A stretch of 64,000 bases of DNA from Ferruginibacter sp. (GTDB lineage: Bacteria; Bacteroidota; Bacteroidia; Chitinophagales; Chitinophagaceae): the NCBI GenBank assembly GCA_028288705.1, contig JAQBNH010000008.1:186001-250000 (forward strand). Reading direction: 5' to 3'. Under the pieces are notes generated by a model. That model was not told where the DNA came from. It was given only the letters and a program-made list of their open reading frames with translations, and did not search any database. Of this stretch, positions 1 through 8,896 are shown one piece after another (positions within the stretch are counted from its first letter, which is position 1; the number at the start of each line of letters is the position of its first letter). The position numbers and the translations under genes are program-made.

Positions 1-93
1 ATGGTAGCCACTATATTTCTCCCTGAGGTCGCGGAACTCCCTGCCGAGCTGGCCATTGGCCCCTGTTACCAGTATCGACATCATCGGATCCAT
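1..93 (-). CDS. rmlD: dTDP-4-dehydrorhamnose reductase, N-terminal fragment (cut by window edge)
   Basis: Only the first 31 codons are inside the window. They read as the start of a Rossmann-fold reductase with the glycine-rich NAD(P)-binding motif TGANGQLG, which is typical of RmlD. The family reduces dTDP-4-dehydro-L-rhamnose to dTDP-L-rhamnose. The chosen ATG lies two bases after the rmlC stop codon; ATGs nine and twelve bases further in are also possible starts. Last visible gene of the nucleotide-sugar operon. The call rests on the motif and on the tight link to rmlC. Confidence 0.8.
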   Translation of the reverse strand, partial: MDPMMSILVTGANGQLGREFRDLREKYSGYH

Positions 94-95
94 AC

Positions 96-662
96 TTAAA
101 CAGTTTGAGTAAATTCAAAATTATTACGGCAGTTTTCAAAGGAAGGATGCTGCGTATCTTTTTCTGAAATGATCGCTTTTTCAGCTGGAATTTTCCAGTC
201 GATATTTAATCCTGCATCATCATACTTGACGCCCGCTTCAGCTTCCTTATTATAAAATCGATCACATTTATAAAACACTTCACTCGTTTCACTCAGGACA
301 GAATAACCGTGAGCAAAACCTTGTGGCACCAATAGTTGCAATTTGTTTTCTGCAGATAATTCGATGGTATAGCTTTTGCCAAATGTGGGTGAACCTTTCC
401 TCATATCAACCACAACATCCAGGATCACGCCACTCAAGACCCTGATAAATTTGGTCTGCGCAAAGGGCGCCAACTGGTAATGAAGCCCGCGAATAACACC
501 ATAGCCGGATTGAGCCTGGTTATCCTGAACGAAGGTTATATCAATTCCTGCTTCCTGGCAAATTCGTTCGTTATAACTTTCGAAAAAATATCCACGGCTG
601 TCTGCAAAAACCTTTGGTTCAAAAATTAATAAGCCGGGAAATTCAGTTTTGATAAAAGGCAT
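96..662 (-). CDS. rmlC: dTDP-4-dehydrorhamnose 3,5-epimerase
   Basis: Cytoplasmic cupin epimerase of dTDP-L-rhamnose synthesis, converting dTDP-4-dehydro-6-deoxyglucose to the L-lyxo isomer. The 188-residue protein has the family motifs RGLHYQ (catalytic His about residue 61) and FAHGYSVLSE followed by a YK pair. I start at the methionine of MPFIKTEFPG because RmlC proteins begin there; an upstream in-frame ATG at 683 would add seven residues. It sits 65 bases after the epimerase gene and two bases before rmlD, so it is co-transcribed. rmlA and rmlB are not in the window; they may lie beyond the left edge or elsewhere. Confidence 0.93.
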   Translation of the reverse strand: MPFIKTEFPGLLIFEPKVFADSRGYFFESYNERICQEAGIDITFVQDNQAQSGYGVIRGLHYQLAPFAQTKFIRVLSGVILDVVVDMRKGSPTFGKSYTIELSAENKLQLLVPQGFAHGYSVLSETSEVFYKCDRFYNKEAEAGVKYDDAGLNIDWKIPAEKAIISEKDTQHPSFENCRNNFEFTQTV

Positions 663-727
663 TGGCAGTAAAAAATTAATCATTAAAAAAAGCAGCCCAT
701 TAAATACTAATGCCGCAATAATTCCGG

Positions 728-1714
728 CTAATTTCCAGTGTAGAGTTCTTTGAAAAAACTGATCGTTTCTTTCAGACCGTCTTCAAATTTTTTCGTCGGC
801 ATATAACCCAACAGATTTTTTGCCATAGAAATATCGGCCAGCGAATTTCGAATATCGCCAGCACGTGGCTCGCGGTAAGTTGCCGCCCAATCACTACCCA
901 CTTGTTCGCGGCAAGCTTCGTATAAATAGTTCACGGAGAAATTTTCACCAACGGCCACATTGTAAACCTTATTTACCGCATCGATATTTTCTGTCAGCAT
1001 CGCCTTTACGTTAACCTGTACTGCGTTATCAACAAAAGTAAAATCGCGTGTTTGCTCTCCATCACCATTAATGTAAACCGGCGTGCGGTTCATGATGCCT
1101 TTTACGAATAGCGGGATCACAGCAGCATAAGGCCCGTCCGGATCCTGGCGCTGACCAAAAATATTGAAATAACGAAAGCCTATTGTTTGCAGGCCGTATA
1201 CGTCAGCAAAAACCTGGGCATATAATTCGTTCGTTTTTTTTGTAGCGGCATAAGGCGAAAGACAATTGCCGACACGGCTCTCCAGTTTTGGCAGCGTAGG
1301 CTCATCTCCATAAACGGAGGAAGAAGAAGCGTAAACAAAGCGCTGAATGTTATTGTCAACAGCCGCTTTCAGCATGTTCACAAAACCGTTTACATTTACT
1401 TCATTAAAATAAACCGGCTCTTTAATAGATCTTGGTACGGAACCGAGCGCGGCCTGGTGGCTGACATAATCTATACCGGCACATGCTTTCTGGCAGGTAT
1501 CCAAATCACGGATATCTCCCTGGATAAATTCGAAATTCGGATAAACTTTCAGCACGGCAAGATTGCTTTCAAAACCGTTGACCATATTATCGAGTACCCG
1601 AACTTTACCCGCACCATTTTCTAAAAGGTAAGCTGCAATATGGCTGCCGATAAATCCTGCGCCACCTGTAACAAGAAATTTTTTATTACTTATATCTGTT
1701 GAATGAAATCCCAT
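728..1714 (-). CDS. NAD-dependent sugar epimerase, WbpP-like (UDP-N-acetylhexosamine 4-epimerase)
   Basis: Extended short-chain dehydrogenase/reductase of 328 residues. It has the NAD-binding motif GGAGFIG (17-23), an SSSSVYG segment carrying the catalytic serine region, and the Y156-x3-K160 pair. The segment LGSVPRSIKEP is characteristic of the WbpP/TviC group, which interconverts UDP-GlcNAc(A) and UDP-GalNAc(A). The dehydrogenase immediately upstream in the operon resembles WbpO/TviB, the usual partner, so the pair probably makes UDP-GalNAc uronate or its GlcNAc isomer. Exact substrate is inferred from the pair and cannot be fixed from sequence alone. Confidence 0.85.
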   Translation of the reverse strand: MGFHSTDISNKKFLVTGGAGFIGSHIAAYLLENGAGKVRVLDNMVNGFESNLAVLKVYPNFEFIQGDIRDLDTCQKACAGIDYVSHQAALGSVPRSIKEPVYFNEVNVNGFVNMLKAAVDNNIQRFVYASSSSVYGDEPTLPKLESRVGNCLSPYAATKKTNELYAQVFADVYGLQTIGFRYFNIFGQRQDPDGPYAAVIPLFVKGIMNRTPVYINGDGEQTRDFTFVDNAVQVNVKAMLTENIDAVNKVYNVAVGENFSVNYLYEACREQVGSDWAATYREPRAGDIRNSLADISMAKNLLGYMPTKKFEDGLKETISFFKELYTGN

Positions 1715-1744
1715 TTATATTTCTTTTTTTGAATGAACCAGCCA

Positions 1745-3034
1745 TTACAGGCTCCAGTAATTGCGCGACTTGATCTTCCCACGATAACTTCCTTTCAGAT
1801 CTGCGATCATGGCCTTGTCCTTTGTGATGGAAGCAAAATAAGCATCGTCCAGTGTTTTGTAATCGTTATGCGGAACGGTTACGATTACTGCGTCATAATC
1901 TTTACCGATTTCTTTCGTTAACCCGAAGCCGTACTCGTGCTGCAATTCATTACTGTCTGCATACGGGTCTGTAACATCAACGTTTAAAGAAAATGATTTC
2001 AGTTCCTTTACCACATCTGCTACTTTACTGTTGCGGATATCGCTCACATTTTCTTTAAAAGTTGCGCCCATTACCAACACTTTAGCGTCTTTGATATTAC
2101 CATTATCCTGGATGATCGATTGTAATACTTTCTTTGCAACATAATTTGCCATACCATCATTGATCACGCGGCCGGCAAGGATCACCTGGCTGTCGTAACC
2201 CAACTCTTTGGATTTGTAGGTGAGATAATATGGATCAACACCAATGCAATGGCCGCCAACAAGACCCGGTTGAAACTTAAGGAAGTTCCATTTTGTACCT
2301 GCTGCTTCCAATACTTCGAACGTGTTGATATTCATGCGATCGAAAATGATCGACAATTCATTCATCAAGGCAATGTTCAGATCGCGTTGCGTATTCTCAA
2401 TAATCTTTGCAGCTTCAGCAACTTTGATGCTGGAAGCCCTGTGTACACCCGCTGTTACTACGAGTTCATATACTTTTGCGATCGTATCCAGACTCTCATC
2501 GCAACAACCACTCACCACTTTAACAATCGTACTGATCGTATGTTCCTTATCGCCCGGATTGATGCGCTCAGGTGAATAACCAATCTTATAATCCGTGACC
2601 ATTTTGAGGCCAGATAATTTTTCAATGATCGGCACGCAATCTTCTTCTGTACAGCCAGGATACACGGTGCTTTCAAACACAACGTAATCGCCTTTTTTGA
2701 TTACTTTTCCTATCGTTTCGCTTGCGCGTTGCACAGGAACCAGATCCGGAACATTATGTTCATCAACCGGCGTTGGCACTGCTACAATAAAGAAATTCGC
2801 CTGCTTCAGTACTTCCAGATCATTTGTAAATTCGATATCACAACCATCGAAAGCGCTGGATTCCAGTTCCTGGCTGGGATCAATTTTATTCTGCATCATC
2901 TTCACGCGATCAGCGTTGATATCAAACCCGATGACCTTAATTTTTTTCGCGAATTCAAGTGCGATCGGTAATCCCACATATCCTAATCCGATAACGGCTA
3001 ATTTCTTCTTTTTGTCTAATAGATCCTGGTACAT
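1745..3034 (-). CDS. nucleotide-sugar dehydrogenase, WbpO/TviB-like (UDP-N-acetylhexosamine 6-dehydrogenase)
   Basis: UDP-sugar dehydrogenase of 429 residues that oxidises the C6 hydroxyl to a carboxylate with two NAD+. Visible features are the N-terminal GLGYVGLP dinucleotide motif (16-23), the VAVPTPV segment, and the active-site cysteine C263 in GGHCIGVDPYY. That last wording is typical of the WbpO/TviB branch, whereas true UDP-glucose dehydrogenases read GGSCFPKD, as in the ugd three genes away. It lies 30 bases before the WbpP-like epimerase and 51 bases after uxs, on one transcript. Likely product UDP-GalNAcA or UDP-GlcNAcA for surface polysaccharide. Confidence 0.88.
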   Translation of the reverse strand: MYQDLLDKKKKLAVIGLGYVGLPIALEFAKKIKVIGFDINADRVKMMQNKIDPSQELESSAFDGCDIEFTNDLEVLKQANFFIVAVPTPVDEHNVPDLVPVQRASETIGKVIKKGDYVVFESTVYPGCTEEDCVPIIEKLSGLKMVTDYKIGYSPERINPGDKEHTISTIVKVVSGCCDESLDTIAKVYELVVTAGVHRASSIKVAEAAKIIENTQRDLNIALMNELSIIFDRMNINTFEVLEAAGTKWNFLKFQPGLVGGHCIGVDPYYLTYKSKELGYDSQVILAGRVINDGMANYVAKKVLQSIIQDNGNIKDAKVLVMGATFKENVSDIRNSKVADVVKELKSFSLNVDVTDPYADSNELQHEYGFGLTKEIGKDYDAVIVTVPHNDYKTLDDAYFASITKDKAMIADLKGSYRGKIKSRNYWSL

Positions 3035-3085
3035 AATTTTTTATTTTGCTGCCTGCGCAGCGGTGATTATTATTCCGGCAAGGCG

Positions 3086-4066
3086 CTATTTCCTTGCAAA
3101 TTCTTTAGGTAATTTATTCAGTTCTTCAGGCGGAAGGTTTTTGAAATATTCATACGTGATCTTCAAACCTTCGGCGCGGCTTACTTTCGGCTCCCATTGC
3201 AATAACTCTTTTGCTTTGGTGATATCCGGCTGGCGTTGTTTAGGATCATCGACCGGCAAGGCTTTGTGCACGATCTTCTGCGTAGTGCCGGTTAAGCGAA
3301 TGATTTCTTCAGCGAAATCCTGCAGGGAAATTTCATCGGGGTTACCAATATTCACCGGCGACGCGTAATCGCTCATCAGCAAACGATAAATTCCTTCAAC
3401 CAGATCATCTACATAACAGAAACTCCTCGTCTGGCTACCATCACCAAAAACCGTCAGGTCTTCACCTCTTAGTGCCTGGCCGATGAATGCAGGTAAGGCA
3501 CGCCCGTCGTTTAAGCGCATGCGCGGACCGTAAGTATTAAAGATGCGGATAATCCTCGTTTCAACCTGGTGAAAAGTGTGGTAAGCCATGGTGATCGCTT
3601 CCTGGAAACGTTTGGCTTCATCGTAGACGCCACGTGGCCCCACAGGATTTACATTACCCCAATATTCTTCTGTTTGCGGATGAACCTGCGGATCGCCATA
3701 AACCTCGCTAGTGCTTGCTACAAGAATGCGGGCATTCTTCGCTTTCGCGAGACCAAGGCAATTATGGGTGCCAAGCGATCCAACCTTTAACGTCTGGATG
3801 GGGATCTTTAAATAATCGATCGGACTCGCAGGCGATGCGAAATGCAGGATGTAATCGAGGTTGCCGGTAACGTGAATAAATTTAGAAACATCGTGATGAT
3901 AGAATTCAAAATTCTTGAGCTTAAAAAGATGCTCAATATTTTTCAGGTCGCCGGTGATCAGGTTATCCATCCCAATCACATCAAAGCCTTCCTTGATAAA
4001 ACGGTCGCACAAATGAGATCCCAGAAATCCGGCTGCACCAGTAATTAAAACGCGTTTATTTGCCAC
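3086..4066 (-). CDS. uxs: UDP-glucuronate decarboxylase (UDP-xylose synthase)
   Basis: Extended SDR enzyme of 326 residues that decarboxylates UDP-glucuronate to UDP-xylose. It shows GAAGFLG (10-16), the [13 protein letters not shown] segment diagnostic of Uxs proteins, and Y148-x3-K152. The conserved [13 protein letters not shown] stretch also matches the family. Its substrate is made by Ugd, encoded 25 bases upstream in the same operon, so the two genes form a UDP-glucose to UDP-xylose module. Length is normal for bacterial soluble Uxs. Confidence 0.92.
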   Translation of the reverse strand: MANKRVLITGAAGFLGSHLCDRFIKEGFDVIGMDNLITGDLKNIEHLFKLKNFEFYHHDVSKFIHVTGNLDYILHFASPASPIDYLKIPIQTLKVGSLGTHNCLGLAKAKNARILVASTSEVYGDPQVHPQTEEYWGNVNPVGPRGVYDEAKRFQEAITMAYHTFHQVETRIIRIFNTYGPRMRLNDGRALPAFIGQALRGEDLTVFGDGSQTRSFCYVDDLVEGIYRLLMSDYASPVNIGNPDEISLQDFAEEIIRLTGTTQKIVHKALPVDDPKQRQPDITKAKELLQWEPKVSRAEGLKITYEYFKNLPPEELNKLPKEFARK

Positions 4067-4091
4067 ACTTAACTTTTATAATGATAAGAAA

Positions 4092-5468
4092 TTATGATTG
4101 CGCTGCTACAACTTTTGCTGCGTGCGGCTGCTCTTGATGTACAGGCTTACGGCCAATACTCTCGTAATGAAAACCAAGTTTATTCATCTGGTCAAGGTCA
4201 AACAAATTCCTGCCATCGAAAATTGCTTTTTGTTTCAACGCATCAGCAATCTTTTCGAAATCCGGTGTGCGGAACTCATTCCACTCAGTTGCAATGATCA
4301 GCGCATCTGCATTTTTTAATGCCTCGTACTGGCTTGTGCAAAAACTGATTTTATTGCCTAATAATTGCTTAACGTTCGGCATAGCTTCAGGATCAAATGC
4401 ACAAACGGTGGCACCGGCCGCAGTTAATGCTTCAATCATATATAAAGCCGGCGCCTCGCGAATATCATCCGTATTAGGTTTGAAGGCAAGCCCCCAAAGT
4501 GCAAAATGTCTGCCTGAAAGATCCTGGTTAAAAAATTCGTTGATCTTCGGCATTAGGTGTAATTTCTGTTTTTCATTCACGTCCATCACCGCATCAAGGA
4601 TCTGGAATTCATAATCCACTTCAGCAGAAGATTTCACCAGCGCCTGAACATCTTTCGGGAAACAACTTCCGCCGTAACCGATGCCAGGGAATAAAAAACG
4701 TTTACCGATCCTTTCGTCACTGCCGATACCGCGACGAACCATATCCACATCCGCGCCCAATCTTTCACAAAGCTGTGCGATCTCGTTCATAAAACTGATC
4801 TTAACCGCCAGGAAAGAGTTAGCAGCATATTTTGTAAGCTCAGCGGAACGTTCATCCATAAAGATGATCGGGTTACCCTGGCGCACAAACGGGACGTACA
4901 GATCATTCATCAATTTGATCGCTTTCTCTGATGTTGTTCCGATGACGACGCGATCAGGTTTCATAAAATCATCTACGGCTACACCTTCGCGTAAGAACTC
5001 CGGGTTGCTTACCACGTCAAACGAATCAAGGATACTATCAGCATCCGGCGCAGATGACAGGATCGCGTGTTTTACTTTTTCAGCAGTACCTACCGGCACA
5101 GTGCTTTTATCAATGATCACTTTATAGTCACCGGGCTGTAACAACTTTCCAAGATCAGCGGCTACACCAAGAATATATTTAAGATCAGCACTTCCATCTT
5201 CGCCTGGAGGCGTAGGCAGTGCAAGAAAAATAACCTGGGCGTCCTTCACCGCAGTTTCCAGCGCGGTCGTAAATACCAGCCTGCCTTCTTTCTGATTCCG
5301 GAGAAATAACTTTTCTAATCCGGGTTCATAGATGGTAATCTGCCCGGAAGAAAGTTTATCAATTTTCGCTTTGTCGATATCAACACAAGTAACAGCGTTA
5401 CCCGTTTCCGCAAAGCAGGTGCCTGTAACCAGCCCCACATAACCAGTACCTATAACCGCAATTTTCAT
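4092..5468 (-). CDS. ugd: UDP-glucose 6-dehydrogenase
   Basis: Cytoplasmic dehydrogenase of 458 residues forming UDP-glucuronate from UDP-glucose. Visible are the NAD-binding GTGYVGLVTG at the N-terminus, the ALPTPPGEDG segment, NPEFLREG, and the catalytic cysteine C269 in GIGYGGSCFPKD. The C-terminal domain contains the usual GLAFKPNTDDIREAP region. It follows the aminotransferase gene by 31 bases and precedes uxs by 25, supporting one transcript. The product feeds UDP-xylose synthesis and can also go directly into polysaccharide. Confidence 0.95.
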   Translation of the reverse strand: MKIAVIGTGYVGLVTGTCFAETGNAVTCVDIDKAKIDKLSSGQITIYEPGLEKLFLRNQKEGRLVFTTALETAVKDAQVIFLALPTPPGEDGSADLKYILGVAADLGKLLQPGDYKVIIDKSTVPVGTAEKVKHAILSSAPDADSILDSFDVVSNPEFLREGVAVDDFMKPDRVVIGTTSEKAIKLMNDLYVPFVRQGNPIIFMDERSAELTKYAANSFLAVKISFMNEIAQLCERLGADVDMVRRGIGSDERIGKRFLFPGIGYGGSCFPKDVQALVKSSAEVDYEFQILDAVMDVNEKQKLHLMPKINEFFNQDLSGRHFALWGLAFKPNTDDIREAPALYMIEALTAAGATVCAFDPEAMPNVKQLLGNKISFCTSQYEALKNADALIIATEWNEFRTPDFEKIADALKQKAIFDGRNLFDLDQMNKLGFHYESIGRKPVHQEQPHAAKVVAAQS

Positions 5469-5499
5469 AATACAATTAAGTTTGGTATGAATTAGTAAA

Positions 5500-6630
5500 T
5501 TATTTTTTTATAAATTCCAGCACTTTATTCACGATGAACTGTTGCTGTTCGTTATCAAGTTCTGTGTGAATAGGCAATGAAATTACCCTCGTCGTCAGGT
5601 CATCTGTCACTGGCAAAATATATGCGCTGCTACCGAATGAATCAAACATTTTCTGACGATGAGCCGGTACCGGGTAATAGATCATGGATGGGACGTCATT
5701 CGCTGCAAGGAAAGCTGAAAGCGCATCCCTGTCTGCACCATTCAGCAATAATGTATATTGGTGAAAAACATGCTGTTGGTTTGCTGCGCGAAAAGGAACC
5801 GTGATTTTCTCATTACCCGCAAATGCCTGATCGTAAAAATCAGCCGCCTTTCTTCTTGCCCCGATATACTCATCAAGGTGTTGTAATTTGATATCGAGTA
5901 TCGCTGCCTGCATTGCATCAAGACGGGAGTTGCAACCTACTACATCGTGATAATATCTTTTGCTCTGTCCGTGTGATGCGATCATGCGCATTTTTTCTGC
6001 CAGGCCATCGTCATCAGTAAACATCGCACCGCCATCACCATATGCCCCTAAATTTTTAGAAGGATAAAATGACGTACAGCCGATATGGCCGATCGTCCCC
6101 GTCTTTTTCGTGGTACCGTTACTGAAAGTATAATCGTTACCGATGCCTTGTGCGTTATCCTCAATCACATAAAGGTTGTGGCGCGAAGCGATATCCATGA
6201 TCGCTTCCATATCTGCAGCATGACCATAGAGATGAACGGGGATAATGGCTTTTGTTTTCGGGGTTATCGCTTTTTCAACAGCAACGGGGTCTATACAAAA
6301 TGTTTTTGGATCTACTTCAACAAATACGGGTTTAATATGAAGTAATGCAGCAACTTCAACCGTTGCGATATAAGTAAAAGAAGGTGTAATTACTTCGTCA
6401 CCAGGCTGCAGGCCCAGCGCCATCATCGCGATCTGTAATGCGTCTGTACCGTTTGCACATGGAATGCAATGTTTATTATCGTGATAAGCCGCCAGGTTTT
6501 CTGCAAAATCAGTCACTACTTTTCCACCGATGAACTGAGAACTTTCCATAACGCCAATTACGGCAGCGTCTATTTCTTTCTTTATTTTAAGATATTGGGT
6601 TTTTGTATCGACCATTTGCAACGGAGTCAT
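5500..6630 (-). CDS. DegT/DnrJ/EryC1/StrS sugar aminotransferase, WbpE-like
   Basis: PLP-dependent aminotransferase of 376 residues from the family that aminates keto-sugars bound to nucleotides. The PLP lysine is K192 in SFYPSKNLGAYGDGG, the cofactor-binding acid is D158 in IEDNAQ, and NGTDALQIAMMALG matches the N-terminal substrate loop of WbpE-type enzymes. WbpE itself makes UDP-2-acetamido-3-amino uronate, but the WbpB oxidase and WbpD acetyltransferase partners are absent here, so the substrate is open. It is the first gene of the minus-strand sugar operon; a -7 element lies just upstream at 6651-6658. Confidence 0.85.
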   Translation of the reverse strand: MTPLQMVDTKTQYLKIKKEIDAAVIGVMESSQFIGGKVVTDFAENLAAYHDNKHCIPCANGTDALQIAMMALGLQPGDEVITPSFTYIATVEVAALLHIKPVFVEVDPKTFCIDPVAVEKAITPKTKAIIPVHLYGHAADMEAIMDIASRHNLYVIEDNAQGIGNDYTFSNGTTKKTGTIGHIGCTSFYPSKNLGAYGDGGAMFTDDDGLAEKMRMIASHGQSKRYYHDVVGCNSRLDAMQAAILDIKLQHLDEYIGARRKAADFYDQAFAGNEKITVPFRAANQQHVFHQYTLLLNGADRDALSAFLAANDVPSMIYYPVPAHRQKMFDSFGSSAYILPVTDDLTTRVISLPIHTELDNEQQQFIVNKVLEFIKK

Positions 6631-6650
6631 ATATAAATTTTTTAGCCGCG

Positions 6651-6658
6651 CAAAGATA
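6651..6658 (-). promoter_or_regulatory. -7 element (TAnnTTTG) of the nucleotide-sugar operon
   Basis: Read on the minus strand this is TATCTTTG followed by C, a perfect Bacteroidota -7 box about 20 bases before the aminotransferase ATG. No TTG is found at the usual -33 distance. It would drive the whole degT-ugd-uxs-wbpO-wbpP-rmlC-rmlD run. Confidence 0.55.
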
Positions 6659-6694
6659 AGATAATGAAATTCTAATTACCACTACCCGCGCCAA

Positions 6695-6724
6695 TTGATT
6701 TAACCCCAAAACCCGCTATTTTTG
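6695..6724 (+). promoter_or_regulatory. promoter of waaA (TTG-N19-TAnnTTTG)
   Basis: TTG at 6695-6697, a 19-base spacer, then TATTTTTG at 6717-6724. This is an exact match to the Bacteroidota primary sigma consensus and sits 16 bases before the start codon. It is divergent from, and does not overlap, the box of the sugar operon. Confidence 0.7.
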
Positions 6725-6740
6725 GTGCAAAATCACCGGT

Positions 6741-7994
6741 TTGAGCCTTTTTTTTTACAATTTCTTCCTCTTATTATATTCTGCCGGCATTCATATTGCA
6801 GCTTTATGGAATACGAAAGCGCGGCTTTGGATTTCGGGTCGTAAAAGTCATCCGGCACAACCATTTCCTTCCGGTAGTAAAACCATTTGGATGCATTGTG
6901 CCAGTCTTGGCGAATTTGAGCAAGGCCGTCCCGTTTTAGAGAATCTTAGGAACGTCTATCCATCGGCTAAAATTGTGCTGAGCTTTTTTTCTCCAAGCGG
7001 GTACGAGATCAGGAAAGATTATTCCGGAGCAGACCAGGTGATTTACCTGCCCATGGACTCGGCGAAAAACGCCAGTGAATTTATTAATACGATACAACCT
7101 TCACTGGTCATCTGGATCAAATATGAATATTGGTACTATTACCTGCGCGAACTAAAGGAAAAGAAGATCCCGGTGCTGCTGGTTTCGGGTATCTTCCGCG
7201 AAAGCCAGCCATTTTTTAAATGGTATTCCGGCATTTGGAAAAATATGCTCCGGAGTTTCCGACATTTATTTGTGCAGACCGATCGTTCGAAATCCCTTCT
7301 TGAAAGTATTGGCTTTACAGGAAATATTTCGGTGACCGGTGATACGCGTTTCGATCGCGTGATTGATATCGCAGAAGAAGCGAAACCGCTCCCCGAACTA
7401 TTGCTGGAGTTTACGCAAAACCGTCGCGTACTTGTGGCGGGTAGTACCTGGGAAGAAGACGAAGCAGAACTCCGGCATTATGTAAAAGCGCATCCGGAAG
7501 TTCGGTTTATCATTGCGCCGCACGAGATTCACCCTGAAAATATCCGTGACGTATTAAAGGAATTTCCCGGAGCAATTTGTTACTCCGACTTGATTGCCGG
7601 CGAAAAAGCCGCACCTGAAAATATTCAGGTGTTGATTATTGACAATATCGGGATGTTATCGCGGTTATATCGCTACGGACATGTGGCTTACGTGGGCGGT
7701 GGATTTGGCGAAGCCGGTATCCACAATGTGCTGGAAGCCGCTGTCTACGGGCGTCCTGTGATATTCGGGCCCGAACATGAAAAGTTTGCTGAAGCTGTTG
7801 GACTGGTTGCCTGCGGAGGAGCATTTGCGATTGAAAATGCGCTGCAACTGGAGGAATTGCTCAATCGCTTTTTTACAGAGAGCGACTTTTTAAGAGACGC
7901 CGGCAAGGCAGCCAAAAACTATGTCTACAGCCAGCGCGGGGCAACAGAAAAGATCATAAACTATATTCAGGAAAACCGTCTCCTGATCAGCTGA
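6741..7994 (+). CDS. waaA: 3-deoxy-D-manno-octulosonic acid (Kdo) transferase
   Basis: Inner-membrane GT30 glycosyltransferase of 417 residues that adds Kdo to lipid A precursor. It has a hydrophobic N-terminal anchor (about 3-22), the SLGEFEQGRPV segment with the catalytic glutamate near residue 58, and the C-terminal GGGFGEAGIHNVLEAA nucleotide-binding region followed by PVIFGPEHEKFAEA. The start codon is TTG, chosen because the protein then begins MSLFFYNFFLL like its relatives and because a consensus promoter lies 16 bases upstream. Its 3' end overlaps the convergent gene by 28 bases. Confidence 0.93.
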   Translation: MSLFFYNFFLLLYSAGIHIAALWNTKARLWISGRKSHPAQPFPSGSKTIWMHCASLGEFEQGRPVLENLRNVYPSAKIVLSFFSPSGYEIRKDYSGADQVIYLPMDSAKNASEFINTIQPSLVIWIKYEYWYYYLRELKEKKIPVLLVSGIFRESQPFFKWYSGIWKNMLRSFRHLFVQTDRSKSLLESIGFTGNISVTGDTRFDRVIDIAEEAKPLPELLLEFTQNRRVLVAGSTWEEDEAELRHYVKAHPEVRFIIAPHEIHPENIRDVLKEFPGAICYSDLIAGEKAAPENIQVLIIDNIGMLSRLYRYGHVAYVGGGFGEAGIHNVLEAAVYGRPVIFGPEHEKFAEAVGLVACGGAFAIENALQLEELLNRFFTESDFLRDAGKAAKNYVYSQRGATEKIINYIQENRLLIS

Positions 7995-8773
7995 TCAAAT
8001 TGTTTCACAACCTCGTTATGATCGTTCCATCCCAATTTCAATTTTAATTCGCGCTTGATCCAGTATTCGGCTTCCGGAAAAATCGCAAATCCATTGATCG
8101 TTTTCACGCTTCGTTCATACATCACTTCATCTCCGCGAAACAATTCTTTGATAAACAAAAACCGGTCGTTTACACCGATACCTTTTTTAAGATCGCGTAT
8201 AGGCACTTCCTGTAAAGAATCTGATAACTCGATTTTCGACTGTTTTAATTTATCGTTCAGCGACCCGGAAACCTCCGTAACAATTGTTTCATGAATTTCT
8301 TTCGGCGTTGAGTGAGCAGGAAGTTGCGCCTCCGGGATAAATGGCTTTGCAGGAACGGCAGCCGGTTCGGGAACAGGTTGCTGGTGAGTAAGCGTAGGCG
8401 TATCTTCTACCGGATCAAATAATAATTTCGGCTTGTTGTGCGAAGTGAATTTATTACGTTCTTCCGCATTGCGTTTGATCTCTTCAAGTTCGGCTTCCAC
8501 CTCGGCTTCATCAAGTTGTAAAACTTCTACGGTCTTTTCTTCGGTAACTTCTGGTGGAGGCGACGGCAGCTCTTCGCTTTTGTTCGATTCAGTTACGGGC
8601 TGACTTGAAGCAAAATGAAGTGCAACAGTTTTTTCTAGTCCTGCAGGCGCCTGCGCTTTCAGGTGCATCAGTTCCGACTGCAGCATCTGAACGGTCGTCA
8701 GCATGGCATCTGCCGAAGCTTTTTCCTTCAGCTGGCCCTGCAATTTATTTAAAAGGGTTTCCACCCGTTCCAT
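7967..8773 (-). CDS. conserved protein of unknown function with coiled-coil start and conserved C-terminal block
   Basis: 268 residues, no signal peptide or membrane segment. The first 40 or so residues are helical and coiled-coil-like (leucine heptads around LLNKLQGQLKE and MLQSELMHLK). Residues about 65-170 are low complexity, rich in Pro, Glu and Ala. The last 85 residues form an ordered block with IRDLKKGIGVNDRFLF, ELFRGDEVMYERS and a basic tail ending RRRFS. I believe this C-terminal block recurs across Bacteroidota as an uncharacterised protein but cannot name a function. It is convergent with waaA, overlapping it by 28 bases. Confidence 0.75.
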   Translation of the reverse strand: MERVETLLNKLQGQLKEKASADAMLTTVQMLQSELMHLKAQAPAGLEKTVALHFASSQPVTESNKSEELPSPPPEVTEEKTVEVLQLDEAEVEAELEEIKRNAEERNKFTSHNKPKLLFDPVEDTPTLTHQQPVPEPAAVPAKPFIPEAQLPAHSTPKEIHETIVTEVSGSLNDKLKQSKIELSDSLQEVPIRDLKKGIGVNDRFLFIKELFRGDEVMYERSVKTINGFAIFPEAEYWIKRELKLKLGWNDHNEVVKQFDQLIRRRFS

Positions 8774-8896
8774 ACATATTGTTTTGCGTAAAAATAAAAA
8801 TAATGGCGCTGTTTTCTTTTGCCTCTTTGGGTATAATCCTTAATCTTTGCACGCGCCGGGTTAAAGTTACTAACACATTCTTAAAAAAATTATTTA

